Origin: Hyaloperonospora brassicae
Taxonomy: Eukaryota; Oomycota; Peronosporomycetes; Peronosporales; Peronosporaceae
DNA: 64,000 nt
Reading direction: 5' to 3'
Assembly (NCBI GenBank): GCA_947650285.1
Contig: CANTFL010001315.1
Location: 558,001-622,000, forward strand
Within the stretch, counting starts at the first letter, position 1. The number at the start of each line of letters is the position of its first letter. The notes below the pieces were generated by a model, which saw only the letters and a list, made by a program, of their open reading frames with translations, ran no database searches and was not told the DNA's origin. The position numbers and the translations under genes are program-made. Shown here piece after piece: positions 55,708-64,000 of the stretch.

Positions 55708-57092
55708 TCACATATGCTGCCGAGACGATGTCGTGTCGGTCGCGCGTTTCTTGTCCCAGGCAACCACATCGGCATAGTGAATATCGCCACCAAAGATGTC
55801 GAGCGCACTTCCGATCGACAGGTCGACCTACAAACGGTCCACAAGCACGCCCGGCAACAATTCAGAATTTGAACGACAAGTGCGGTAGTTGCAACAGCTC
55901 GTGCCGACTACCTTGCCGTTGCCAATGCGGTCCACGAAATCCAGATCATTCTAAAGCAGCAACACACAAACGTCCACAATATGTATCCTGCAACTTGTTC
56001 GGATTACAAAGCATCTCTGCCTACCAAGGAGCTAGCACCACCGGCGTATGTAACAGGAAGAGTCTTCCACTGCGCGAGCAGCTCGACAAGCTCTTGCTAC
56101 AAGATAAACAGATACCGAACCACGACGTCAGCTACAAAACCTTTGTGTCGCACATCAGACATCTGTATGGTCATACCTGAATGCCGCACCGCTTGCCTTC
56201 AACGTCCACGGCATGCACTAGAAACTCATCGCAATATGCAGCAAGACGGCGAAACAACGCCTCGCTGCAGTCATAAGAAGCAGCCAAAACGAATCGCGAC
56301 ATTAGCGTCAGTACCGCACAGACTCTATCCTTGCGACCAGACGCACTCGATCGCCGTCGTCGTAAACTTCTGCCATCGATCAGTCACGACGTAAAACTTG
56401 TTGTCTTCTTCCCTCTTGCGACAGCTCAAGTCCAGCACCAAACGTTCCTTGCCCACGAGTTGCTTGAGTGTTTCTAGCCGATCAAAGTCGATCTGGCCTT
56501 CACGAAATACGTAAGACGTGACGATCACGTGACTCGCACCCTTTTCTACAAAAAACTGGCAATTCTCTGCAGTGATGCCTCCTAGCACAACAGAAAGCAG
56601 CAAACGGGACGTGGTCAGCCATTCAAAAAAGAAAGTCACGATTGACGACATCCTCAGTTCTTTTTGATATCCATTCTGACCGCCCACTTGGAGTCTTCCT
56701 GGATATGCCTGCAGAGCTTCCAACGCTGCCTTCGTGTTGGCTTCCGACGTGCCCAACATGATCACATGACCCCCCACAAGTCCATCTCGCTTGTACATTC
56801 TGTAGTATGTACACAATAGCAGTATGAAAAAGCGTTGATCCGAACAGATTGCATGCAAACAAAACGATTTTTTCCTGCCAAAAAGGAACACAAGCGGCGC
56901 CACTGGCGACTGCGTGACGTACCGTGCAAAGTCTCCAGCACTCTGAGAAGACACGAAGTTCGTCACGGGGTCATTGCTGGCATCGTCGGTGAGCGTAGAG
57001 CCCACGATCTGCTTTACCGCACCCGCGTGGAGGTCAATGCATGGCCGGAAGCGCATAGTGGTGGTCACTGCTGGGGTTCGGAAGACTGACAT
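55708..57092 (-). CDS. HIS6: ProFAR isomerase of histidine biosynthesis
   Basis: Seven exons: 57092-56923, 56799-56681, 56581-56347, 56264-56177, 56096-56025, 55950-55912 and 55827-55708, giving 280 residues, with every junction in phase. The protein is the eukaryotic HisA-type (beta/alpha)8 barrel that converts ProFAR to PRFAR, the fourth step of histidine synthesis. Landmarks are FRPCIDLHAGAVKQ, MYKRDGLVGGHVIMLG, LQVGGGITAENC across junction 2, RLVLDLSCRK, CDEFLVHAVDVEGKRCGIQ, VTYAGGASSL and VDLSIGSALDIFGGD. The barrel-end phosphate-binding glycines and catalytic Asp in both halves are present (CID early, VDVEG late). The start at 57092 is preferred; MRFRPCID at 57056 is an alternative. Seven exons, one of 39 nt, is intron-rich for this genome. 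Exon joins were guided by the known fold. Confidence 0.93.
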
Positions 57093-57285
57093 ACCAATTG
57101 GCACAAAGATGGCTACAGTATGGGTTTACAGAGGGTATAGCTACCAACGGATCGACACATGCAGTTTGGGATACGCATCAGCAGAGTGTCATGTTGGACG
57201 CGGTGTAAGTTACAGCAATTGATACCAACCAATTTGGCTACAAACTTCAAGGGCTGTCAAGAATAGGCACATGTGTCTCCCTCTC

Positions 57286-57290
<5 letters not shown>

Positions 57291-57376
<86 letters not shown>
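57291..57376. repeat. (CT)43 microsatellite
   Basis: About 86 bp of uninterrupted CT dinucleotides, about 200 bp upstream of the HIS6 start. Confidence 0.97.
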
Positions 57377-57379
<3 letters not shown>

Positions 57380-58383
57380 AATTGGTCCTTCATCTGGTGC
57401 TAGTGGTTACGAAGAAGTGTCGTTCTTCCCATCCCGAGTCGCGCGAAGGGTTTTCACGGAGTCCCGAATAGCGGACGTCAATCTCCGAATCTGCATCCAC
57501 GCAGTGTCCAACTTGGGACGCATCCAGTTGACTGCCAGGAGAGTATCAGCTGTCGGTAGGCATCCCCCATCTCACTCCGCACACGCGTCTTTCCGACGGC
57601 TACGTGGACCATCCCAACAAGCTGTCTCCTGCTCTGGCACAGGAACACCGTCGAGCAAATCCCCTCTTCTGTCAAAGCGTAATGATGGATTTCCATGGCA
57701 GCAATGAGAGCCGGCGGCTTTGGCCGGCTGTCCGGATATCGATCGCATCGAGCCGCTTCCGCGTCTTTCCACTTCGACCAGCAAGCCACGCGATGGGGCA
57801 GGATCGATTCCTTGAAGAGGTTATGTGTGGGTGTGTGCGTGTGTTTGTGCGAAACAGAGGCAGTGGATGGACCGTCCCCTCGAACCGGTCCTCCCTCACC
57901 TTCCATTGCCAAGGCAGTGCCCATCCCGTTGTGGAGTGCAGGGTACCGGTTGCAAGCGCAAGGGATGAGGCGGCGCGCCATTCGGTGGTCACCGCGGGGG
58001 ACGCAGAAGTGTGCGACAGTGGGAGCGAGTCAGCAGCAGCGCAGCAACTGCAACTGCTACTTGGAAGATGATGTGGCGATGATTCTGGTCGTCCTGGTCG
58101 TTAGAGGAAGGTCTCTTTTGCTTGCAAAGGGCAGTCGGTCGATGCAGTGACCGTGCCCGGCAAATAGAACGAACAAGCAGGAGATCAAGTACTTGATGCA
58201 GCAGCAGGTCAATGGCACCTGCAGCGCAGACCAGGAAGGCTTGCGCCGCGTCTCATGGAAACTGCGCGTTGCTGCGCAATGTGGACAACTATCAAGTGGA
58301 CGGAGGCGGCACTTTGTGAGGGCGTGAGGTGGCTGTCGAGCAGCTGCAGAGCTTTCGTCGCGACAAGAGAGAGAGAAAGAAAA

Positions 58384-58406
58384 AGAGAGAGAGGGGGGGG
58401 GGGGGG

Positions 58407-58449
<43 letters not shown>
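58384..58449. repeat. (GA)n tract interrupted by a 17-G run
   Basis: GA repeats, then seventeen G residues (58393-58409), then about twenty GA repeats. It is the complement of the CT tract 1 kb to the left. Confidence 0.95.
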
Positions 58450-58452
<3 letters not shown>

Positions 58453-59147
58453 TGGCGGTCACGAGAACGTCCTTGGGTTACTAGACGTGGACTCGTTGCC
58501 GAGGAAGTAGGAAGTCGACAAGTGGTAGACATCACGACTCTCGTGGACCGCAAGTTCGTTCCGACGTTCGTTCAGCCGTACGTTGAGACGTCTGCGGGAG
58601 ACGCGTTCGACAACGATAACTGATGACGTGCGTCCTGCCAGATTGAGCTCCACATGAATGTGTGCCAGTGACGAAACCGTGCGCGGTTGTCTATGCACAA
58701 ACCTCAGCGTTGTTTGTTCGCTTGCAGCGCTCGATTGCACGTGTCTGTGGTACGGCGATTAGCGCAACAGAACAGAGGTGCATGCTTGGTTCCCGATTCG
58801 AGCGATGTCGCACACGGAACCAGCTCTCGAATCTACACGGAACGGTCTCTCTCACTCGTGGACGCTGCACAGTCCAGGGCGATGAATGCCCCTTCACCGT
58901 CTATTCTCGTGTCGGGCGTTGCATCCAGCCACTGTTGCTCTTCAAGGAGCCCAACTAATGAGACACCAGCCCCCACCACTGCCATCCACTCCTCAAGCCA
59001 CATTACAAGCTCCGACACCACCAGCTTCCCCACAACAAGACCCAACATGCACTTGTCGCATCTGCCGCCATGCGTTCGATTCATCCGGGAGCTCGTCTTA
59101 GCGTTTACACTAGGGCAACACCAAGACTGCGAGCCCGTCTGCCAGCA

Positions 59148-59535
59148 CTACTCCTCCTCCTTCGGTGGCGGAGGTCCACACGGCTGCAGCATCTTCTCCA
59201 GCATGTTGTACCGCACGCGGCCCATGGACTCGTTCTCGGCCACGGCAAAGTAGGCCAAGAGATCCGAGTGGCCCACATGGGACGCCAGCGTGTCACGGTG
59301 CTGATTCACGGTCCACTCACTGCCATCGCAGCACATCACAAAACAGCCACAATGTATAGAGCGCGTATACACGGGTGGGTTATACCAATGTTAGTATGTC
59401 AAGACCAGCACAACGGCGTCGCCTGCGATCGAACGCGCACAATTTCGTCGTGTCCGCGTGGCCCGTGCCGACGTATTTGGCCTGCAAGTGCTCCCACTGG
59501 CGGTTGATGTTGAAGCGGTCCGCTGCCTGCGCCAT
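59148..59535 (-). CDS. SF3B5: Splicing factor 3B subunit 5 (SF3b10)
   Basis: Exon 1 (59535-59441) and exon 2 (59319-59148) join across a 121-nt intron, donor AAATT/GTGCGC and acceptor GGCAG/T, phase 2, giving 88 residues against 86 in human. Exon 1 encodes FNINRQWEHLQAKYVGTGHA and DTTK. The junction creates the F of KFEWTVNQHRD, followed by GHSDLLAYFAVAENES and MLEKMLQPCGPP. SF3B5 is the smallest subunit of the SF3b complex of U2 snRNP, which helps recognise the branch point. It is divergent from a hypothetical gene across 163 bp. Confidence 0.96.
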
Positions 59536-59698
59536 AGAAAGCCACAGGGGAGAGGCGCGTGTTACGACGGCGTAGACATTCCAAGAAGGCAGCAGCAGCA
59601 GCAGGTCGACGTACCATTGTGCCCGACCCCGTGCTTTGGTAATTGTTCGGATCGAATATTGACAATGAAATATCCCGTTAGAACGAGTGGTGGCATCG
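59536..59698. promoter_or_regulatory. Short intergenic region upstream of SF3B5
   Basis: 163 bp between SF3B5 and a possible plus-strand gene, with a (CAG)n run near 59588-59604 (GGCAGCAGCAGCAGCAGG). Promoter role is inferred from position. Confidence 0.35.
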
Positions 59699-60641
59699 AT
59701 GGCGCCAGTCTTTGCCGCGCAAATGTCGACAATAGCAAAAAAGTCGCGCGTGGCGTTCCTCGTCTGCCTCTTCCAAGTCAGTGTGGTCGACCACCTGCAG
59801 ATGGCACTGCCGTCTTTATCGCTTGACGTGTGTCTAGCGAGCTACGACAAACGGTGCGGCGGGTCGAGCCATTGCCCGATGCCAGTGCTCGCAATGCTGC
59901 AATTGACTCATCGCGTCGCCTCGATGCCGTACAAATGGACACCACGTCGAGACTTTCGCCATTCACAGCGTCGGCGCTCACGTCGGCGTTTGATTGTAAC
60001 GCGCTGCATATTGACGCAGCGCAAACGAGCCGGCGGGTTCTTGCGGCAGACGTCCTCGCGTGGCTAGCAGAAAGGCCCGTCACATTTCGTCATGATGCGC
60101 ATCAGCGGGTTCCTGTTGACTACGTGACTACGAAGAGGCTCAGTGCTGTTGTCGATAGACGTAACGCCCGCGTCAACGTGAGCTCGTGTCGTACGTGGTA
60201 GGGATCTACGAAGAAGAAGCAGGCGGCACGGCACGCGTGGCCTTGACGCGACATGTGCTTTCTACGCACAGACATAAACACACACACACACGCACACGTG
60301 CGCTGCAGAGCTTATCTCCGTGGCGCCAAAGCCGTGTTGTTGTCTCAGCTGACCAAGCAAGTACCGCCACTTGTGCGGAGAGCAGATATACCGAGACTTC
60401 CAGCTCGCTGGGTCTCTTTGGAAAGGCCCGGCAATCAGGGTACAGTCGTCTGGCTTTCCAGGCTCGAGTGAGGGCCCTGCAGACTCAGCAGGTCCGGTTT
60501 CCTGAGCGCCCTGCTGATAATGACGATACGGAGGACACTGCGCTGTGTGCTACAGCTTGTCAGGAGGGAAAGGCCTGGGCTCTGTCTCTGCGTTCTCCAG
60601 CGCCGGGCCAGTCGAGCAAACTCAAGGGCAACAAAGCGTAG
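59699..60641 (+). CDS. Hypothetical protein, three proposed exons
   Basis: Exons 59699-59776, 59842-60177 and 60309-60641 would give 248 residues. The second intron has a good donor (AAC/GTGAGC) and acceptor (CTGCAG) in phase 0. The first is weaker (CAA/GTCAGT to GCGAG). The product has a short hydrophobic N-terminal stretch (VAFLVCLFQ), an arginine-rich middle and a C-terminus ending in KLKGNKA. I recognise no domain. Support comes from the divergent position beside SF3B5, phase agreement and long open frames. Against it are the lack of a known homologue and competing frames on the other strand. Confidence 0.35.
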
Positions 60642-62489
60642 AGGATCGAGTCCCCCCGAGCATGGACTTGACGAGAAACAAGGGACGAGCCGCAATGTGG
60701 CGGTGATCACCCGCCGAGCTGAGAGAGGCAGAGAGAGGGCGGGGCCCCTTTGAACGCACTCGAAAAACATTGACGTGCACCAAGAATCTTGGTGGACGGA
60801 CGAGTAGACCAGCACGTCCCTTTTTGCACGTTTGTTTGTCTGCAACCAGTAGCAGCAGGGGCAAAACCCACGAGTTGACAGAATGAGACAGACATACCCC
60901 GTAGGTCCGTTACATCGGGCTTGACATGCATGCACGCAACGTGCGGCAAGGAAGACAACTACCGTCGTGGTGAAACTTGGTCTGCTGGCCGCTTGGCTGC
61001 GACAACGTCTCGAAGGGACAAGTACGTGTCTTCTACACGCTTGTCTGTCTGCACCACGTGCTAACCAACAAACCTACAAACGTACAGGCAAATAGACAAA
61101 TATACAGGCAAACAAACATACATACAGGCACACATACAGGCCAACAAACATACATACAGGCAAACGTTCATTGATACATACATGCAAAGCAGCTTCTGCG
61201 TGCCGACCCGCCCCCCCTTTCTATCCTTTTGAGGTACGAGACGCACAGCAAAGAGGTGACGCGTTCAGCCTTGACTTTCTATGTGCGTCGCGATCCAACT
61301 AGGAACCCGAGACCTCCCTGGCTGCGTTTACTGTCGTTCTGGGGTCGGGATCGAACGCTACCTGGTCTCTGGCCAGGCTCTTGCTGACGTATGTACACCC
61401 TTCGGCTAGAGCCTGGCCAGAGCAGGCTGGCCCCGACAAGACACTACTACCGTCACCTACCATCGCGAGGCAGTTAGCTGCCGCGATTGATACCTACTAC
61501 CGCGTCGTACAGAAACTGCGTCGGTCAGCCCGACAAGTGACGTCAACTGCACCTGCGTGCGTGGCCACGCAACAAGCGAGTGAAGTGACGGCATTACCTC
61601 TGGCCGTATGCCTGAAGCACTATAGTGTCGATATTTAGGTCGTTCTCGACACTCGCTGTAAACCAAAGGATACTTTTTTTCCATAGGAACCACCAGCAGC
61701 AGCAGCACAGTGAGCGCAAGGAGGCCACACGTCAATGTATCTATTGTACAATAAGTCCCTACGATCGAACTACCCAAAGTCTCTCTCTCTCTCTCTCTCA
61801 CACTCTTTCTCTACTTCTTCTTCTCGGCAGTTCACTTGCACGCGCGCGTACGCTTCCGCTCGTGCTTTAGTTTGTTGTTCCTTTTCCTTCCGCAGTAACG
61901 AAACCTCGCGGGGTGTAGTGTCCCCAGCCAGCTCAGTCGCATCGGTACCCCCTTTGTGTCCCCCTCCTGTCTGTCCGACCTTATAGCTAGCAGCTCAGCC
62001 AGCCAGTCAGTCCGCCAGCACACGGTGAGTAAAACGAGCCCTTTGTACTTATCAACTTGCTTATCAACCAACTCCTCCGCACCCCACCCCACCCCACCCC
62101 ACTACCGACCAACCGACCGACTACTACACGCGCTTGCTTGCTTCCACTGGCAGCAACGACGCAGTCGGCGCTCTCTATTGTTAAACACACACGCAAATTT
62201 CCGCCCGCTTGGTTCGCGTCCCCGTGCGCGTGGACTGGCCACGCTCCGCAGGCGACTCTTCTTATAGTAGTAGTAGTTCCACGTATTGTACTGCTCAGCA
62301 GCAGCCCTCTCCCCTCCTCGTGCCCTGCTACTGCAGTCCTTCTCTTCGTTCTGCAGCTGCAACTCCATAATGGGTCCCTAGAGTCGTCTTCCCGGGGCAC
62401 GCGCTCGCTGCTGAGACGTCCCTATCTAGCTAGGCGTGCCCACGGCCGCTACCGCCGTGGACACGCACCGAGCACTGCTGACCGCCGGC
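60642..62489. other. Repeat-bearing intergenic region
   Basis: No gene is recognised. It contains an ACATACAGGCA minisatellite, a (CT)n tract near 61780-61800, (CCCCA)4 at about 62084-62103 and several pyrimidine-rich stretches that look like untranslated or promoter DNA. Confidence 0.4.
61077..61168. repeat. Degenerate minisatellite, ACATACAGGCA-like units
   Basis: Roughly 12-24-bp units containing ATACAGGCAAAC or ACATACAGG recur seven or so times with variable spacers of CAAACA and TAGACAAAT. Confidence 0.75.
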
Positions 62490-63324
62490 TTACGTGGTCA
62501 GGAACTCTGGCAGTTGAAACGACTCGGCACAGTCGTTCTCGGGGTCTTTGCTCCGCGTTTTCACTTGAATGTAGTCGGCCATCACGGCCTCGTAGCTATC
62601 GAGTCGCCGCGTGAGCTCACAGAAACAGCAGTCGCACTCTGGTGCGTGCGTCTCGGCGTCTTCCACCGACGCCATCTCTCGCGAGCTGTCAAACACGCAC
62701 TCCATGAGCCGCGCGCGCCAGTCCTGGTAGATCTTGAGCCGCAACTGATGCGCTTCGACGCGCGACTCGGGGCTCATGCTCAGCGCCTTTTCGTTCACTT
62801 GCACGGAAAAGTCGTCCATGACGTTCAAGTACTGCTCGTGCAGCGTCTGGAGACTCGACAGCAGCTGGTCCTCCTCGGGCGACAGCGTCTCTTTCATCCC
62901 CACGAGGAAGTCGCGCACGTTCTTGGCAATTTCCATCCCGATAAACGCCGCGGCTTTGTCGTCTTGTACTTGTGGTAGTAGTAGGCGGTCGCTCTTGTGG
63001 CGGTTAACCGTCCGTTGCTTGCACTGTCGAGACCAGCAGCTCAAGAGGAGCGCAAGTGCGGCTGCGTGTCGATCGATGCAATTGCGCGCACGGTCACTGC
63101 TGCGTAGCACCTCAATTGCAGTCGCAGTCGCACTAGTGATAGCAACGGGGTCGACCACTGCGGACGCCCTGCGCGGGGGAAGGCGGGGCAACCAAAGGAC
63201 TCTGTTGGCGGGTGTGGGTCGTGGCCAGCAAGATGGCAAATGGTACGTACGACGGGCCCGGCTGCTCGAGGCGGACGGTGGAGAAGTGGACCACGTCAAC
63301 TGCCCCTGCAGGTCCCTTGGGCAT
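62490..63324 (-). CDS. Unknown protein with cysteine cluster, two exons
   Basis: A short exon 1 starts with the ATG at 63324 and encodes MPKGPAGAVDVVHFSTVRLE, then EQPGPS. A donor lies at about 63250 (TC/GTACGT or TAC/GTACCA). Exon 2 runs from about 62985 to 62490 and is strongly coding: DDKAAAFIGMEIAKNVRDFL, LSPEEDQLLSSLQTLHEQYL, LKIYQDWRARLMECVFD, a CDCCFCEL cysteine cluster, and the C-terminus ESFQLPEFLTT. I could not fix the intron acceptor with certainty. The total is about 190 residues, mostly helical and probably coiled. I do not recognise the family. Confidence 0.6.
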
Positions 63325-63434
63325 TAAGATGGGAGGAGCGACCGCGGCGCTTAGTACAGTAGGGAGGCGAAGGTCGTAGTAGTAGTAGTAGTAGCACGCT
63401 TTTTATGGTCCTTATCGGTATTATTACTATTATT

Positions 63435-63466
<32 letters not shown>

Positions 63467-63765
63467 CATTGTTGTTGTTATTGTTCTTCCTATTGCTATT
63501 TGTGAGGATTGTCGTCGTCGTGCTTCTCCTCCTCGAGTGGACCCCGAAGACCACCACAAGAACGAAAGATGGGCACGCACGCCCATTGTGGCCAGCCGCC
63601 TTGTAGCAACGAAAGGTACCGACCGCTCTGTCTCTTCCTCCTACACGATCGGGTCATTGAGATGGTCCGTCGAGGCCATTGTGATCATTCTCGGTAGTAT
63701 CCGCGTTGTTGTTCGTAGCAGCTTCATTTTGGTATCCTCCTCCCCCTCGTCCTCCTCCCCCTCCT
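63325..63765. other. Intergenic, trinucleotide repeats
   Basis: Apart from the repeat at 63421-63490 and a (GTA)n run near 63376-63395, nothing is recognised. Confidence 0.5.
63421..63490. repeat. (ATT)/(GTT)n trinucleotide repeat
   Basis: TTATTACTATTATTATT passes into about ten GTT units and then broken GTT and ATT units. Confidence 0.92.
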
Positions 63766-63900
63766 CTATGCCGTGGCCAAGCACACACTCATGCATTCAA
63801 TTGTTTGCAACAGCTTTCTCTCGACAGCCAGTTGACGTATCGGAGAATGCACACCCATCTGCGCCTGCAAGCGACGTACGCAGTCAGCAATGGCCAGATG
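63766..63900 (-). CDS. Last exon of a gene running off the right edge
   Basis: After a (CA)n-bearing intron, the acceptor CGCAG at about 63903-63901 opens a 44-residue frame. It starts HLAIADCVRRLQAQMGVHSP, continues with RQLAVERKLLQTIECMS and stops at 63766. The helical, heptad-like character and the clean acceptor suggest a real C-terminal exon. The upstream exon lies at or beyond 64000, so no family can be assigned. Confidence 0.4.
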   Translation of the reverse strand, partial: HLAIADCVRRLQAQMGVHSPIRQLAVERKLLQTIECMSVCLATA

Positions 63901-64000
63901 CTGCGCGTTTGTTTGTGTGTTTATGTGTGTGTGTGTGTGTGTGTTTGTTTGTTGGTCTTCTCCGTTGCCCACAGCCGGCAACGACTGCCACGGGGCCTTT

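Larger units (their letters stand above)
57093..59147. other. Gap with two long microsatellites; possible unresolved gene
   Basis: It holds a (CT)n and a (GA)n tract, listed separately. A minus-strand pair of frames at about 58005-57900 and 57810-57478 could be joined by a good donor (AAG/GTGAGG) and acceptor (TTCAAG), both phase 0. No start codon or known motif supports it, so I leave it unannotated. The plus frame ending at 58623 (VVDITTLVDRKFVPTF) may be the tail of another gene. Confidence 0.3.

Noticed and set aside
55436..55711. 91-codon minus-strand frame beginning beside the HIS6 stop codon
   Set aside because: It lies where the HIS6 3' UTR must be, and I recognise nothing in it. It could be real, but it is unsupported.
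57271..57471. Leu-Ser repeat open frame
   Set aside because: It is a translation of the (CT)n microsatellite, not a gene.
57478..58010. Two minus-strand frames joinable by a good splice donor
   Set aside because: No start codon, upstream exon or known motif supports a gene, and the plus strand is equally open.
1..64000. CRISPR arrays, operons, bacterial promoters
   Set aside because: The window is eukaryotic, with spliced genes. The only regular arrays are micro- and minisatellites without spacer structure.

Overview
The window is nuclear DNA of an oomycete, most likely a Phytophthora or downy-mildew relative (Peronosporaceae). Four things point there: spliced genes with short GT-AG introns (45 to about 190 nt); two secreted WY-type effector genes with degenerate RXLR/EER leaders; a decayed Ty3/gypsy element of the kind common in Phytophthora genomes; and long stretches of decayed transposon DNA between islands of housekeeping genes. 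I inferred exon structures by joining reading frames across GT-AG sites with matching phase. They are predictions, but several recover a full-length known family.

Layout. 0.4-9.2 kb is a housekeeping island: a conserved-looking membrane protein (-), peroxisomal 2,4-dienoyl-CoA reductase (+), an RNase kappa-like small membrane protein (-), a TMEM14 protein (+), MBF1 (-), SmG (+) and GAR1 (-). 9.2-11.7 kb holds nothing recognisable. 11.7-12.9 kb is WY effector 1 (-). 13-30.6 kb is repeat-rich and visibly AT-richer in places, with a broken gypsy retrotransposon at 21.1-27 kb and LTR-like fragments around it. 30.7-31.5 kb is an intronless mitochondrial carrier (+), and 33.4-34.1 kb is WY effector 2 (-). 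34.1-51.5 kb is another transposon-rich stretch. It holds a near-perfect hairpin, a DNA element with long terminal inverted repeats that carries a piece of a glycosyltransferase-like gene, decayed unidentified coding pieces, a 15-bp minisatellite, a hammerhead ribozyme-like motif, and a decayed retroelement with an RNase H remnant. 51.7-64 kb is a second housekeeping island: a MYND zinc-finger protein (-), COP9 signalosome subunit 8 (+), a seven-exon histidine-biosynthesis isomerase HIS6 (-), SF3B5 (-), a possible hypothetical gene (+), a conserved-looking unknown protein (-) and the last exon of a gene running off the right edge (-).

The housekeeping genes sit in divergent pairs with short shared promoters (MBF1/SmG, RNase K-like/TMEM14, MYND/CSN8, SF3B5/hypothetical). 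Several work on RNA: SmG and SF3B5 in the spliceosome, GAR1 in H/ACA snoRNPs. The two effectors lie on the borders between gene-rich and repeat-rich DNA, the usual two-speed arrangement in these genomes.

The best candidates for something undescribed are the hammerhead-like motif at 48898-48940, the gene-capturing inverted-repeat element at 37740-39436, the hairpin at 34853-34924 and the decayed coding pieces at 42.8-45.4 kb.
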